A stretch of 29,987 nt of DNA from Candidatus Woesearchaeota archaeon (GCA_019322475.1 JAHWIN010000018.1:1-29987); one strand, 5' to 3'; positions 22,338-29,987 are shown, counted from the first letter of the stretch. Made by a program: numbers and translations. The notes: a model not told the origin generated them from the sequence alone.

Positions 22338-23573
22338 ATGATCAACACGACACTGGAAAATGCAACCGGGCTGTTAAGTTCCATAAACAGGAGCATAGCA
22401 AACTCCTCTGCCAACGCCAGCATCGCAGGCGCTCCGGTAAAGCAGGGGTTTGCATTATTCCACAGGGTATTTGGCCCTGTCCTTGACCCTCCTTTTATGA
22501 TACTTATATTGTCTGCCTCCCTGATAATAGCCCTTCTTATCTTCCTTATCAGGGGTGTCGCTCCCATGAGCCACTTTGTATATGCAAACGCAAGGATACA
22601 GGCAAGAAGCAATTTCATGGTAAGCGGCAGGCTGATGGAAGAGCTGGCAGAGGCACGGTCATTGAAAGAGTTCAGGAGCCTGCTTAAGGAAACAGCCTAT
22701 GAAGAAGAGCTGGAAAAAAGCAGGGAGGGGCTGAGGGATTTTCATATCGCTCTCGAAGCCTCATTCATCAGCTCAGTCAGGGAGCTCGTAGGGTTAAGCC
22801 CAAAACAGTCAAAAAGCTTATTCTCTGCTTACCTGATGTTCTTCGAGTCCCAGATCCTCAAGACAATATACCGGGCAAAAAGGGTGGGCAGCGATATCGA
22901 CAGCTCGCTTATATACCCCATAGGTGCATTGGAAGACAGCCTCATCAAGCACCTCTTAGATGCGAAAAGCACTGCAGACATGAAGGTTATCCTTGCCCCT
23001 ACAGCTTATTCCAAAATATTCGAGAAAGAATACGAAAGCCTTGAAGAGTTTGAGGTCTCTATAGACCAGCTCGTCTTCAGCAACTTTGCAGGTATCGTCA
23101 ATAAGATAAAGATCCATGACAAAAAGCTGATAATGGATATCCTTAACAAGAAGATAGACATGATGAACATAATTGCCCTCTTGAAGTTCAGGGCAAGGGG
23201 GATAGGAAAAGAAAGGCAGGAGGATCTCCTAATAAAAAACGGTTCTGGCCTTTGTTCAAGGGCAAAAAAAGCTATCGAAGCTGAAAGTTTGGAGGATTTT
23301 GTAGCTTCTCTGGAAGGGCTTCCTTACCATGCCCCGTTAGATAAGGCCCTTGAAAGCTTCCGGAAGGACGGGTCTCTTTCCCATTTTGAAGAAGAGCTGT
23401 ACCGTTTTTTCAAGAAAACTGTGATAAGCCATGACCTAAGCCACACCATGGGCCCTTATCCGTTATTCTCGTATCTTACCAAGAAAGAGCTGGAGCTGAA
23501 AAACCTTTTCATAGTAAGCAAAGGCATAGATAGCGGCCTTACGGATAAAAAGATAAAGGAGAGGATAATATGA
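22338..23573 (+). CDS. atpC: A-type ATP synthase subunit C with N-terminal membrane extension
   Basis: Subunit C (the d-like socket linking the rotor shaft to the c-ring). The usual protein starts at about the phrase YANARI, here at residues 82-87; the helical core to residue 411 is normal (KTIYRAKRVGSDI, IDMMNIIALLKFRARGI). Residues 1-81 are extra: an Asn/Ser-rich stretch with five N-glycosylation sequons (N3, N8, N17, N22, N26), then a hydrophobic helix at about 53-71 followed by R72, which places the N-terminus outside and the core in the cytoplasm. The alternative start at M77 lacks a ribosome site. It ends with ATGA overlapping subunit F. The extension is the main oddity of this operon. 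Confidence 0.85.
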   Translation: MINTTLENATGLLSSINRSIANSSANASIAGAPVKQGFALFHRVFGPVLDPPFMILILSASLIIALLIFLIRGVAPMSHFVYANARIQARSNFMVSGRLMEELAEARSLKEFRSLLKETAYEEELEKSREGLRDFHIALEASFISSVRELVGLSPKQSKSLFSAYLMFFESQILKTIYRAKRVGSDIDSSLIYPIGALEDSLIKHLLDAKSTADMKVILAPTAYSKIFEKEYESLEEFEVSIDQLVFSNFAGIVNKIKIHDKKLIMDILNKKIDMMNIIALLKFRARGIGKERQEDLLIKNGSGLCSRAKKAIEAESLEDFVASLEGLPYHAPLDKALESFRKDGSLSHFEEELYRFFKKTVISHDLSHTMGPYPLFSYLTKKELELKNLFIVSKGIDSGLTDKKIKERII

Positions 23574-23848
23574 TCGTCTTGGGAAACCCTGAATTTGCAA
23601 CCGGCATGAGGTTAGCCGGGATAAGGAACAGCCATATAATAAGGAAAAGGGAAGATGCCCTGGACCTGCTGAAAAACACAGGAAGAAAAGAGTTCATCCT
23701 GGCTAATTTCAGCATAATCCGGCTGGTCCCTGAGCTGGAGGAATTCAGGAATATGATAAGTATCCCGGATAATGCTGAAGATTTTTTGTCTACAGATGAC
23801 CTAAAAGGGGTGATCAAGTCAGCTATAGGCGTTGAGCTAAACCTGTAG
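23570..23848 (+). CDS. atpF: A-type ATP synthase subunit F
   Basis: 92 residues of the central-rotor subunit F: MIVLGNPEFATGMRLAGIRN is the typical start (Rossmann-like fold), ANFSIIRLVPELEEF the middle, and ISIPDNAEDF the usual 'P' loop near the C-terminus. It binds subunit D in the shaft and is slightly short for the family (about 100). Start overlaps the subunit C stop (ATGA). Confidence 0.93.
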   Translation: MIVLGNPEFATGMRLAGIRNSHIIRKREDALDLLKNTGRKEFILANFSIIRLVPELEEFRNMISIPDNAEDFLSTDDLKGVIKSAIGVELNL

Positions 23849-23882
23849 GAAAAGAACAGCTAATAATTTAAAGGTGATGTGA

Positions 23883-25655
23883 ATGGGAAAAATTATAAAG
23901 ATTGCCGGCCCTGTTGTGGTGGCAAAAGGGATGAAAGGAAGCAGGATGTATGACGTTGTTAAGGTAGGTGATGAAAAGCTGATAGGCGAGATCATACGCC
24001 TTGATAAGGATGAAGCTACTATCCAGGTCTATGAGGATACTACCGGCGTTAAGCCCAACGAGCCTGTAATCTCAACAGGAGCTCCGTTAAGCATAGAGCT
24101 TGGCCCGGGCCTCCTGAAAAGCATCTATGACGGCATTGCAAGGCCCCTTCCTGCCATAGCAGAGCTCTCCGGAGATTTCATATCAAGGGGCATAGAGGTA
24201 AACTCGCTGGACAGGAAAAAGAAGTATGACTTCCTAAGCTGCGTAAAAGAAGGCGAGGAGCTGAAGCAGGGCCAGATCATAGGGAGTGTAAAAGAGACAG
24301 AGGTCATCGAGCATAAGATCATGCTCCCTCCCGGAACATCAGGAAAGGTCCTTAAGGTATATGAAGGGAGCAGGACCATCGAAGAGCCGGTCATAAGGCT
24401 GCAGACAGAAGATGATGAAGTTGACATCAAGATGTACCAGAGATGGCCTGTAAGGATAGCCCGCCCGTATGATAAGAAGCTTGACCCGAACATACCGCTT
24501 ATAACAGGCCAGAGGGTATTCGACACTTTTTTCCCCATTGCCAAAGGCGGAACAGCCGCCATACCCGGCCCTTTCGGAGCAGGAAAGACCGTATCACAGC
24601 AGCAGCTGGCAAAATGGGTTGACGCTAATGTCATAGTATATATAGGATGCGGAGAAAGGGGGAATGAGATGACTGAAGTGCTGGACGAATTTCCAAAGCT
24701 GACAGACCCAAAATCAGGCAAGCCCCTTATGGAAAGGACTGTTCTTATAGCAAATACCTCAAATATGCCTGTAGCCGCAAGGGAAGCCTCTGTATATACA
24801 GGAGTGACTATCGCAGAGTATTTCAGGGACATGGGGTATGATGTTGCACTTATGGCTGATTCCACCTCAAGATGGGCTGAAGCCATGAGGGAGATCTCGT
24901 CAAGGCTGGAAGAGATGCCAGGCGAAGAAGGCTATCCTGCTTATCTTGCCTCAAGACTAGCGCAGTTCTATGAAAGGTCAGGAAGGGTCATAAGCCTAAA
25001 CTCCAGCAATGGAAGCGTATCTATTATAGGGGCAGTAAGCCCGCCGGGAGGGGATTTCTCTGAGCCGGTAACACAGAACACGTTAAGGATGACAAAGGTA
25101 TTTTGGGCTTTAGATGCCCCCTTAGCATACAGGCGCCATTTCCCTTCTATCAACTGGCTGACCTCTTATTCGCTTTATACAGATAAGCTGTCCGGCTATT
25201 TTGACAGCATCGCAGGTGAGTTCTCTGAGCTTAGGGGAAAGGCGATGGGGCTTCTTCAGAAAGAGGCTGAACTGAAAGAGATAGTGCAGCTGGTGGGCCC
25301 TGATGCGCTTCCTGAAAATGACAAGCTTGTCCTGGACACGTCAAAATCGCTGAGGGAAGACTATCTGCAGCAGAACGCTTATCACGAGATTGACACGTTC
25401 TGCAGCATCAAAAAGCAGCATCTGATGCTGAAGACTATCCTTGGCCTCCATAGCCTTGCTTCAGAAGCTGTAGGCAGGGGGGTCAAGCTCAGCGACATAG
25501 CAGGGCTAAGCGTAAAAGAAAGGATAGCAAGGATGAAATACATCAAGGATATTGAAAAAGAGTCTGGCGAGATAGCAAAAGACATGGACAGGCAGATAAA
25601 GGATCTGGAAGGGAGCATATCCAGGATATCTGCTAAGCCAGAGGAGGACAATTAA
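23883..25655 (+). CDS. atpA: A-type ATP synthase catalytic subunit A
   Basis: 590 residues, the catalytic subunit. N-terminal barrel GKIIKIAGPVVVAKGMKGSR; the A-type 'bulge' insertion region near 110-190; Walker A GPFGAGKTVSQQQLAKW near residue 229; catalytic Glu in GCGERGNEMTEVL; Walker B-type VALMADSTSRWAEAMREISSRL; and PGEEGYPAYLASRLAQFYER. All residues expected for ATP hydrolysis/synthesis are visible. A good ribosome site (AAAGGTGATGTGA) precedes the ATG, 34 nt after subunit F; the stop is one base before subunit B. Confidence 0.97.
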   Translation: MGKIIKIAGPVVVAKGMKGSRMYDVVKVGDEKLIGEIIRLDKDEATIQVYEDTTGVKPNEPVISTGAPLSIELGPGLLKSIYDGIARPLPAIAELSGDFISRGIEVNSLDRKKKYDFLSCVKEGEELKQGQIIGSVKETEVIEHKIMLPPGTSGKVLKVYEGSRTIEEPVIRLQTEDDEVDIKMYQRWPVRIARPYDKKLDPNIPLITGQRVFDTFFPIAKGGTAAIPGPFGAGKTVSQQQLAKWVDANVIVYIGCGERGNEMTEVLDEFPKLTDPKSGKPLMERTVLIANTSNMPVAAREASVYTGVTIAEYFRDMGYDVALMADSTSRWAEAMREISSRLEEMPGEEGYPAYLASRLAQFYERSGRVISLNSSNGSVSIIGAVSPPGGDFSEPVTQNTLRMTKVFWALDAPLAYRRHFPSINWLTSYSLYTDKLSGYFDSIAGEFSELRGKAMGLLQKEAELKEIVQLVGPDALPENDKLVLDTSKSLREDYLQQNAYHEIDTFCSIKKQHLMLKTILGLHSLASEAVGRGVKLSDIAGLSVKERIARMKYIKDIEKESGEIAKDMDRQIKDLEGSISRISAKPEEDN

Positions 25656-25656
25656 A

Positions 25657-27156
25657 ATGCTAAAAGAATACACCTCAGTAAGTGAAGTTTCAGGCCCTTT
25701 GATGATCGTTGAAGATGTAGAGGATATCGCTTATGCGGAATTGGTCGAAGTCACTATACCTTCAGGGGAGAAAAGGATGGGCCAGGTCCTTGAGACAAGG
25801 GAAGACAAGGCTATTGTCCAGCTTTTTGAAGGAACTTCAGGGATCGACACCAAGAGCACCAAGGTCCGTTTTGTAGGGGAAACCATGAAATTAGGGGTAA
25901 ATGAAGAGATGATGGGAAGGGTCTTTGACGGCATAGGAAGGCCTATAGACGGCCTGCCTGATGTGATACCTGAAAAGAGGATAGATGTCAACGGAAATGC
26001 TATCAATCCCTATAACAGGGAGCACCCTGCTGAATTCATCCAGACAGGGATCTCCACTATAGACATGAACAATACCCTTGTAAGGGGGCAGAAGCTGCCC
26101 ATATTCTCAGGCTCAGGGCTCCCCCATAACCAGCTGGCAGCACAGATAGCAAGGCAGGCAGTGGTAAGGGGAAAAGACGAGAAATTTGCAGTTGTCTTTG
26201 CAGCTATGGGGATAACGAACGAAGAAGCATTGTTCTTCAGGCAGGAATTCGAAAGGACAGGAAGCTTAGGCAATGTCATAATGTTCCTAAACCTGGCAGA
26301 CGACCCCGCCATTGAAAGGATAATAACGCCAAGGATAGCCCTGACAGCAGCTGAGTTTTTGGCCTATGACAAAGGCATGCATGTCCTGATTATACTTACA
26401 GACATGACAAACTACTGTGAAGCGCTTAGGGAGATAGCTGCTGCAAGAAACGAGGTTCCGGGAAGAAGAGGATACCCTGGCTACATGTATACAGACCTTG
26501 CCTCCATATATGAAAGGGCAGGAAGGATAAAAGGCAAGAGGGGAAGCCTTACCCAGATGCCTATATTGAGCATGCCTGATGATGACATCACCCACCCCAT
26601 ACCTGACCTCACCGGCTACATAACAGAAGGGCAGTTCGTGCAGAGCAAGGACCTTCACAGGAAAGGGATATACCCTCCAGTAAACATACTTCCTTCACTG
26701 TCAAGGCTTATGAAAAACGGCATAGGCAAAGGGAAGACAAGGGAAGACCATGCAAACCTGTCAGACCAGCTTTATGCCGCATATGCCCAGGGCATAGAAT
26801 TAAGGGACTTAGTTGCAGTCATAGGCAGGGAATCCCTGTCAGAGCTGGACCTGAAATACCTTGAGTTTGCAGACAGGTTCGAGGACAGGTTCGTAAGGCA
26901 GGGCTATGACGAAAACAGGACCATAGAGATCACTATGTCGATAGCATGGGACCTGCTGGGAGAGCTTCCAGAGTCAGAGCTCAAGAGGATAAAGGAGGAA
27001 TTTATCAAGAAATACCTTCCTAAGAAAGAAGCTGCAGGTACAAAGCAGGGCATGCCTGATATGGAAAAAGGCTCCTCAGAAAACAGCGGCATAGATGCTC
27101 CATTAAGCGCAGGCATCGATTCAGAGCCTGAAAGATTCAGGAAAAAAAAGGTCTAA
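25657..27156 (+). CDS. atpB: A-type ATP synthase regulatory subunit B
   Basis: 499 residues, the non-catalytic nucleotide-binding-fold partner of A. Visible: SEVSGPLMIVEDVEDIAYAE, GRVFDGIGRPIDGLP, FIQTGISTIDMNNTLVRGQK, LPIFSGSGLPHNQLAAQIAR (degenerate P-loop as normal for B), FLNLADDPAIERI, and GRRGYPGYMYTDLASIYERAG. The family usually ends near residue 455-460; here a polar tail of about 40 residues follows (KKEAAGTKQGMPDMEKGSSE to RFRKKKV). Ribosome site GAGGAGGA lies within the end of subunit A. Confidence 0.96.
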   Translation: MLKEYTSVSEVSGPLMIVEDVEDIAYAELVEVTIPSGEKRMGQVLETREDKAIVQLFEGTSGIDTKSTKVRFVGETMKLGVNEEMMGRVFDGIGRPIDGLPDVIPEKRIDVNGNAINPYNREHPAEFIQTGISTIDMNNTLVRGQKLPIFSGSGLPHNQLAAQIARQAVVRGKDEKFAVVFAAMGITNEEALFFRQEFERTGSLGNVIMFLNLADDPAIERIITPRIALTAAEFLAYDKGMHVLIILTDMTNYCEALREIAAARNEVPGRRGYPGYMYTDLASIYERAGRIKGKRGSLTQMPILSMPDDDITHPIPDLTGYITEGQFVQSKDLHRKGIYPPVNILPSLSRLMKNGIGKGKTREDHANLSDQLYAAYAQGIELRDLVAVIGRESLSELDLKYLEFADRFEDRFVRQGYDENRTIEITMSIAWDLLGELPESELKRIKEEFIKKYLPKKEAAGTKQGMPDMEKGSSENSGIDAPLSAGIDSEPERFRKKKV

Positions 27157-27165
27157 AGGTCAAAA

Positions 27166-27774
27166 ATGGAGATAAAGCCTACAAGGATGGGTCTTCTTCT
27201 GACAAGGAAGAAGCTTAAGATAGCAAAAAAAGGGCACAAGCTTCTGAAAGAGAAGAGGGATGTCCTTATCCTGGAGTTTTTCCATATCCTCAAGGATATA
27301 AAAAAGCTGAGAAAAGCCATATCCAAGAGCCTGATAAGCGCCCAGAAGTCACTCTACAACGCGCAGGCAGTCGAAGGCGAGATAAATATGGAGCGTATAA
27401 CGTCTGGCCTGTGTTCAGGGGCATCGATAGATGTCTCCTCTAAGTCCATAATGGGTGTTGAGGTTCCTGTGATAAAGGACATTAAGGTGGAGCACCAGTG
27501 GCCCGGCTATTTTGGGCAGGCGCTGGAATTAGACAACGCAGTAAAGCAGTACAGGGCCATATTCCCGGACCTCATAAAGCTTATGGAAAAGCAGCTGGCC
27601 CTCAAGCACCTGGCAGAGGAGATAAAGAAGACAAAAAGAAGGGTCAACAGCTTGGATTATCTTACGATACCAAGATTAGAGTCTTCAAAAAGGATGATAA
27701 CGTTCAAGCTGGAAGAGCTTGAAAGGGAGAACTTCAGCAGGCTCAAGAAAATAAAGAAAACGACTGCAAAGTAG
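27166..27774 (+). CDS. atpD: A-type ATP synthase subunit D
   Basis: 202 residues of the central rotor shaft (gamma-like). The start PTRMGLLLTRKKLKIAKKGHKLLKEKRD and the end RRVNSLDYLTIPRLESSKRMITFKLEELERENFSRLKKIK form the two long antiparallel helices typical of the family. It lies 9 nt after subunit B and is followed within 3 nt by a small membrane-protein gene. Confidence 0.95.
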   Translation: MEIKPTRMGLLLTRKKLKIAKKGHKLLKEKRDVLILEFFHILKDIKKLRKAISKSLISAQKSLYNAQAVEGEINMERITSGLCSGASIDVSSKSIMGVEVPVIKDIKVEHQWPGYFGQALELDNAVKQYRAIFPDLIKLMEKQLALKHLAEEIKKTKRRVNSLDYLTIPRLESSKRMITFKLEELERENFSRLKKIKKTTAK

Positions 27775-27777
27775 GCG

Positions 27778-27918
27778 ATGAGAGCGAGGCAAAAAAAAGA
27801 GGCAGAGCTGAGGGCAAGGTACTTCATGCTTTTTACGATAGCGAAGATAATTGCTGAAATCACGATAATAATCGGCTTTTTTATCTTCGTATATTTCGTT
27901 GCCAGAAGGTTTATGTGA
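27778..27918 (+). CDS. 46-residue single-helix membrane protein at the end of the ATPase operon
   Basis: ATG 3 nt after the subunit D stop, TGA at 27916-27918. The product has a basic start (MRARQKKEAELRARYFMLF), one hydrophobic helix (about residues 19-42, TIAKIIAEITIIIGFFIFVY) and a basic end (ARRFM). The coding character (AGG/AGA Arg, ATA Ile) matches its neighbours, and the spacing implies the same message. Methanosarcina has a small gene, ahaG, at the same position; whether this is related cannot be decided by eye. It could be an accessory or assembly protein of the membrane sector (inference). Confidence 0.6.
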   Translation: MRARQKKEAELRARYFMLFTIAKIIAEITIIIGFFIFVYFVARRFM

Positions 27919-27948
27919 TCCGAAGAAAATCAGGGGGATACGTTCCTA

Positions 27949-27986
27949 AAGGCCGCAAAGCTGCTTTCGCATGCAAAAAAGGCCTT
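27949..27986 (+). other. Stem-loop downstream of the ATP synthase operon
   Basis: AAGGCC (27949-27954) pairs with GGCCTT (27981-27986), with a second small stem inside (AAAG/CTTT). No T-run follows immediately. It may stabilise the 3' end of the operon mRNA or be incidental. Confidence 0.3.
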
Positions 27987-28054
27987 GCAGGATTCCAGAT
28001 AAGTTAACATTATAACGCAAGATTAATATACTATTAGGAGGTGTTTTTTGGAAG

Positions 28055-28480
28055 ATGAAAGTAAAAGACATAACGCATCCGATAATAAAGGCTTCTGCAG
28101 ATTCCACAGTCTCTGATGCAGCCAGGACCATGGACTCAAAAAACATAGGCTGCCTGCCGTTAGAGAAAGACAATAAGATAGTGGGCATAGTCACTGAAAG
28201 GGACATACTGAAAAAGATAGTGGCCCGGGGAAGAAACCCTGAAAAGACCCTTGTAAGGGAGATAATGAGCAGCCCTGTGATCTCTATAAGCCCCGAAAAG
28301 GATATAGACGAAGCTAATGACCTGATGGCCCAGAAAAGGGTAAGAAGGCTCCTTGTAGAAAGCGAAGAAGGTCTTATAGGCATAATAACAGTAAGGGATG
28401 TATCTGATAATTTAAGGTATTCTTTGGGAAAAAGCATAATAGATAAGAGGGGGATAGGGCGTAATACTGAGTCCCCTTGA
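28055..28480 (+). CDS. CBS-domain pair protein
   Basis: 141 residues consisting of two CBS domains: residues ~1-57 (MKVKDITHPIIKASADSTVS ... GCLPLEKDNKIVGIVTERDILKK) and ~66-125 (VREIMSSPVISISPEKDIDEA ... RRLLVESEEGLIGIITVRDVS). Such Bateman modules bind adenosine nucleotides or SAM and act as energy or ligand sensors; no effector domain is attached. A strong ribosome site AGGAGGTG lies 11 nt before the ATG. It follows the ATPase operon by 136 nt and has TATA-like stretches upstream (CATTATAAC near 28010, TTAATATAC near 28023), so a separate promoter is possible. A link to ATPase control is only a guess from proximity. Confidence 0.85.
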   Translation: MKVKDITHPIIKASADSTVSDAARTMDSKNIGCLPLEKDNKIVGIVTERDILKKIVARGRNPEKTLVREIMSSPVISISPEKDIDEANDLMAQKRVRRLLVESEEGLIGIITVRDVSDNLRYSLGKSIIDKRGIGRNTESP

Positions 28481-28519
28481 TGCTTTCTTAGATATTTTTT
28501 TTAGAAATTTTCAGGCATA

Positions 28520-29071
28520 CTATCTGCCATGTTTATTTTTTTGTTCCAGTAATTTTTTCATCTCAAGCATAAAATGTTTAGCCCTATCTAAAGATGTTTT
28601 GGCTTTTGAGTGTTTTTCAACTTCTACCGTCCTATATTGGATACGGTGCCTCTTTTCTCTTTCATGATCAAAAGATTCAACTATTGTGTCTGCTTTCATT
28701 CCTGCAATATTCAAAGCTTCTTCTTTTAGATCTTCATAATCTTCGATCAATGATTCTTTAAGCTTTTTTCTTGCAAAAACGATGAGTGCATCTGCAGTAA
28801 CCTTATGGGATATTTTATCCCCTACTTTATAGCCTAGTTTTAATAAGACAGCGTTAGCGTAATAATACATTGAATAGTAAGAGGCAACAATAACCCATAG
28901 GTCAGATAATTCTTCTTCAAATAAGTGCTGTGCCACCTTGATGCTTTCTTCTGCATTTTTTATTAGTATCTTAAGGATGTCCCCCTGAAATTCTTTTTTA
29001 AGTAAAAGCCCTTCTGAACGGTAAGAGTTTACATTTGTTTCTGCCTCCTTTATTCTCCTTTCATCTAACAT
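28520..29071 (-). CDS. HEPN-domain toxin of a HEPN/MNT pair
   Basis: 183 residues, all helical. The central phrase VIVASYYSMYYYANAVLLKL and GDKISHKVTADALIVFARKK are typical HEPN. An RX4-6H motif of the RNase type is present as R147-TVEVEK-H154 (six residues between). The family acts as an RNase-type toxin neutralised by its nucleotidyltransferase partner, which in the best known systems AMPylates the HEPN protein near the active site. The gene overlaps the upstream MNT gene by 11 bases, giving coupled translation. Codon use is A/T-rich, consistent with a mobile defence or stress module beside a tRNA gene. Confidence 0.82.
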   Translation of the reverse strand: MLDERRIKEAETNVNSYRSEGLLLKKEFQGDILKILIKNAEESIKVAQHLFEEELSDLWVIVASYYSMYYYANAVLLKLGYKVGDKISHKVTADALIVFARKKLKESLIEDYEDLKEEALNIAGMKADTIVESFDHEREKRHRIQYRTVEVEKHSKAKTSLDRAKHFMLEMKKLLEQKNKHGR

Positions 29072-29630
29072 TTTTCAGCAGCCTGTAATATTCCCCTATG
29101 CCTACTAGGATTATGTTATTTTTTAAAGCTTCGCTTACTACTGTAAACTCCCTGCTTTTTGCCATTGTGATAAAGTCATCATACGATATGGAAGTTAGAT
29201 GGATATTCAGGGGAAATTTAGATATTTCCGATTTGATTTTTTTTTGGTCCCCACCGATAGATAACAGGTCTATATCTGAGTGTTTTCTTTGTGTGCCTCT
29301 TGCATAAGAGCCAAAAAGCAGCAATATAAATGGAAATTCCAGCTCTGAGAGATCCTTCTGAACGACTAATAAGCCTTTATTTTTGAAAAGCTCCTCTCTT
29401 CTTTGGTATTCTGCTTCAAATACAGACACATTGAAATTTTGGTTAAAAGAGCATATTGACATATTTCCGGTTTTTTCTACGCTTATTATGCCCTCTTTCT
29501 CCAGCTTTTCTATGGCATTATAAGCTGATTTATAGTTTATTCTTCTTAATTTGGATATTTTTCTTATGCTTAACTTATTTTCTTGGTTCTCTATAAGTAA
29601 CTTCAGTATGTTTATTTTCTCATTAACCAT
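29061..29630 (-). CDS. wHTH + MNT nucleotidyltransferase antitoxin
   Basis: 189 residues. Residues ~1-60 are a winged helix (ILKLLIENQENKLSIRKISK, INYKSAYNAIEKLEKEGIIS). Residues ~95-175 are a minimal nucleotidyltransferase: LLLFGSYARGTQRKHSDIDLL with GSYARG at 107-112 and the metal Asp pair in SDIDL (118-122). It is the antitoxin/modifier partner of the HEPN protein, and the fused winged helix suggests that it represses its own operon. A perfect inverted repeat (29634-29653) lies between the TATA box and the start codon. Confidence 0.85.
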   Translation of the reverse strand: MVNEKINILKLLIENQENKLSIRKISKLRRINYKSAYNAIEKLEKEGIISVEKTGNMSICSFNQNFNVSVFEAEYQRREELFKNKGLLVVQKDLSELEFPFILLLFGSYARGTQRKHSDIDLLSIGGDQKKIKSEISKFPLNIHLTSISYDDFITMAKSREFTVVSEALKNNIILVGIGEYYRLLKNVR

Positions 29631-29633
29631 CTT

Positions 29634-29653
29634 AAACCATAGTATTATGGTTT
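29634..29653 (-). promoter_or_regulatory. Palindromic operator of the HEPN/MNT operon
   Basis: AAACCATA (29634-29641) and TATGGTTT (29646-29653) are perfect inverted arms separated by GTAT. Extra AACCAT half-sites occur at 29625-29630 (over the start codon) and 29657-29662 (over the TATA box). The position between promoter and start suits repression by the winged-helix part of the MNT protein. Confidence 0.55.
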
Positions 29654-29658
29654 ATAAC

Positions 29659-29675
29659 CATATATTTAAAGCTTT
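29659..29675 (-). promoter_or_regulatory. TATA promoter of the HEPN/MNT operon
   Basis: Minus strand CGAAAGCTTTAAATATATGG (BRE GAAAGC plus TATA), about 29 nt upstream of the ATG at 29630, so the message is nearly leaderless and its start overlaps the operator. Confidence 0.5.
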
Positions 29676-29814
29676 CGGTTTCTGCTCCAAAACGCCCATG
29701 ATCGGAGGGATATCTCTTGAGGGTAAAATAGCCGCTAACAGCATTGCCAATAACCACAAACTGATAAGAAGGCAAGAGGAGGGTTCCCGCCTAAGAGAAA
29801 AGCTGAAAACCAAA

Positions 29815-29898
29815 TGCGGAGAGGAGGATTCGAACCCCCGTAAGCACTAAGCTAATAGGTCCTAAGCCTATCCCGTTTGGCCACTCCGGCATCTCCGC
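29815..29898 (-). tRNA. tRNA-Leu (anticodon UAG)
   Basis: On the minus strand the acceptor GCGGAGA (29898-29892) pairs perfectly with TCTCCGC (29822-29816), with discriminator A. The D-arm contains GAGTGGCCAAACGG, the anticodon stem ATAGG/CCTAT holds the seven-base loop CTTAGGA with anticodon TAG, and a long class II variable arm (TAGCTTAGTGCTTACG region) precedes the T-arm GGGGG-TTCGAAT-CCTCC. The long variable arm and A73 fit leucine. No intron and no encoded CCA are present. Confidence 0.95.
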
Positions 29899-29921
29899 AG
29901 ACGAGTTTAAGAAAATTACTG

Positions 29922-29939
29922 CTTATAAAAATCTTTCTA
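29922..29939 (-). promoter_or_regulatory. BRE/TATA promoter of tRNA-Leu
   Basis: Minus strand TAGAAAGATTTTTATAAG, about 24 nt upstream of the tRNA 5' end, matching 15 of 17 bases of the boxes at 2809-2825 and 14457-14473. Confidence 0.65.
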
Positions 29940-29987
29940 CTTTTCAGGAGAAGAAAATGATTCAAAACATCCCTAAAATGCCCTAAC

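Noticed and set aside
29699..29850. 50-codon frame running into the tRNA
   Set aside because: Its last third is antisense to tRNA-Leu and no ribosome site is present, so it is probably chance.
1..29987. CRISPR arrays, rRNA genes, transposase genes
   Set aside because: No regularly spaced repeats, rRNA-like sequence or transposase-like protein was seen anywhere in the window.

Overview
The window reads as part of an archaeal genome, most likely a DPANN lineage (Woesearchaeota/Pacearchaeota-like; the lineage is inference). The archaeal signs are these. A complete A-type ATP synthase operon lies in the order H-I-K-E-C-F-A-B-D. Several BRE/TATA-like promoters sit about 20-22 nt upstream of start codons, so leaderless mRNAs are likely. 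There is a bacterio-opsin-activator type HTH regulator, a HEPN/MNT toxin-antitoxin pair, and a class II tRNA-Leu without an encoded CCA. Protein calls were made from motifs by eye; no database search was run.

Layout. 1-1375: the 3' end of a surface-type protein and a six-helix membrane protein. 1358-2786 (minus): a SAM methyltransferase, a 42-residue one-helix protein coupled to it, and a four-helix protein. 2787-4238: an AT-rich, gene-poor stretch with short hairpins, two related direct repeats and one atypical membrane protein. 4239-4967 (minus): an anchored transglutaminase-fold protein that shares a divergent TATA region with dxs.

4981-12927: a complete methylerythritol phosphate (MEP) isoprenoid pathway in two runs: dxs - EamA transporter - ispG, then ispC - ispDF fusion - ispE - ispH. 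This is the most unexpected content, because archaea normally use mevalonate-type routes. 12995-14434 (minus): an unknown protein and the HTH regulator. 14545-18575 (minus): a thiamine operon thiM-thiE-thiC-thiL, whose ThiM has a 93-residue Glu-rich tail. Dxs needs thiamine diphosphate, so the two clusters may be linked metabolically.

18732-27918: the A-type ATP synthase operon. Three points are unusual: subunit C has an added N-terminal segment with one membrane helix and five N-glycosylation sequons; a 241-nt spacer between the K and E genes can fold into a multibranched RNA; and an unlisted 46-residue membrane protein follows subunit D. The c-subunit carries the Na+-site residues known from Enterococcus hirae NtpK. 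28055-28480: a CBS-pair protein. 28520-29630 (minus): HEPN + MNT pair with a palindromic operator. 29815-29898 (minus): tRNA-Leu(UAG).

By eye, the genes at 3102-3818, 12995-14434 and 28520-29630 are richer in A+T than the MEP, thi and ATPase genes and look like later arrivals.
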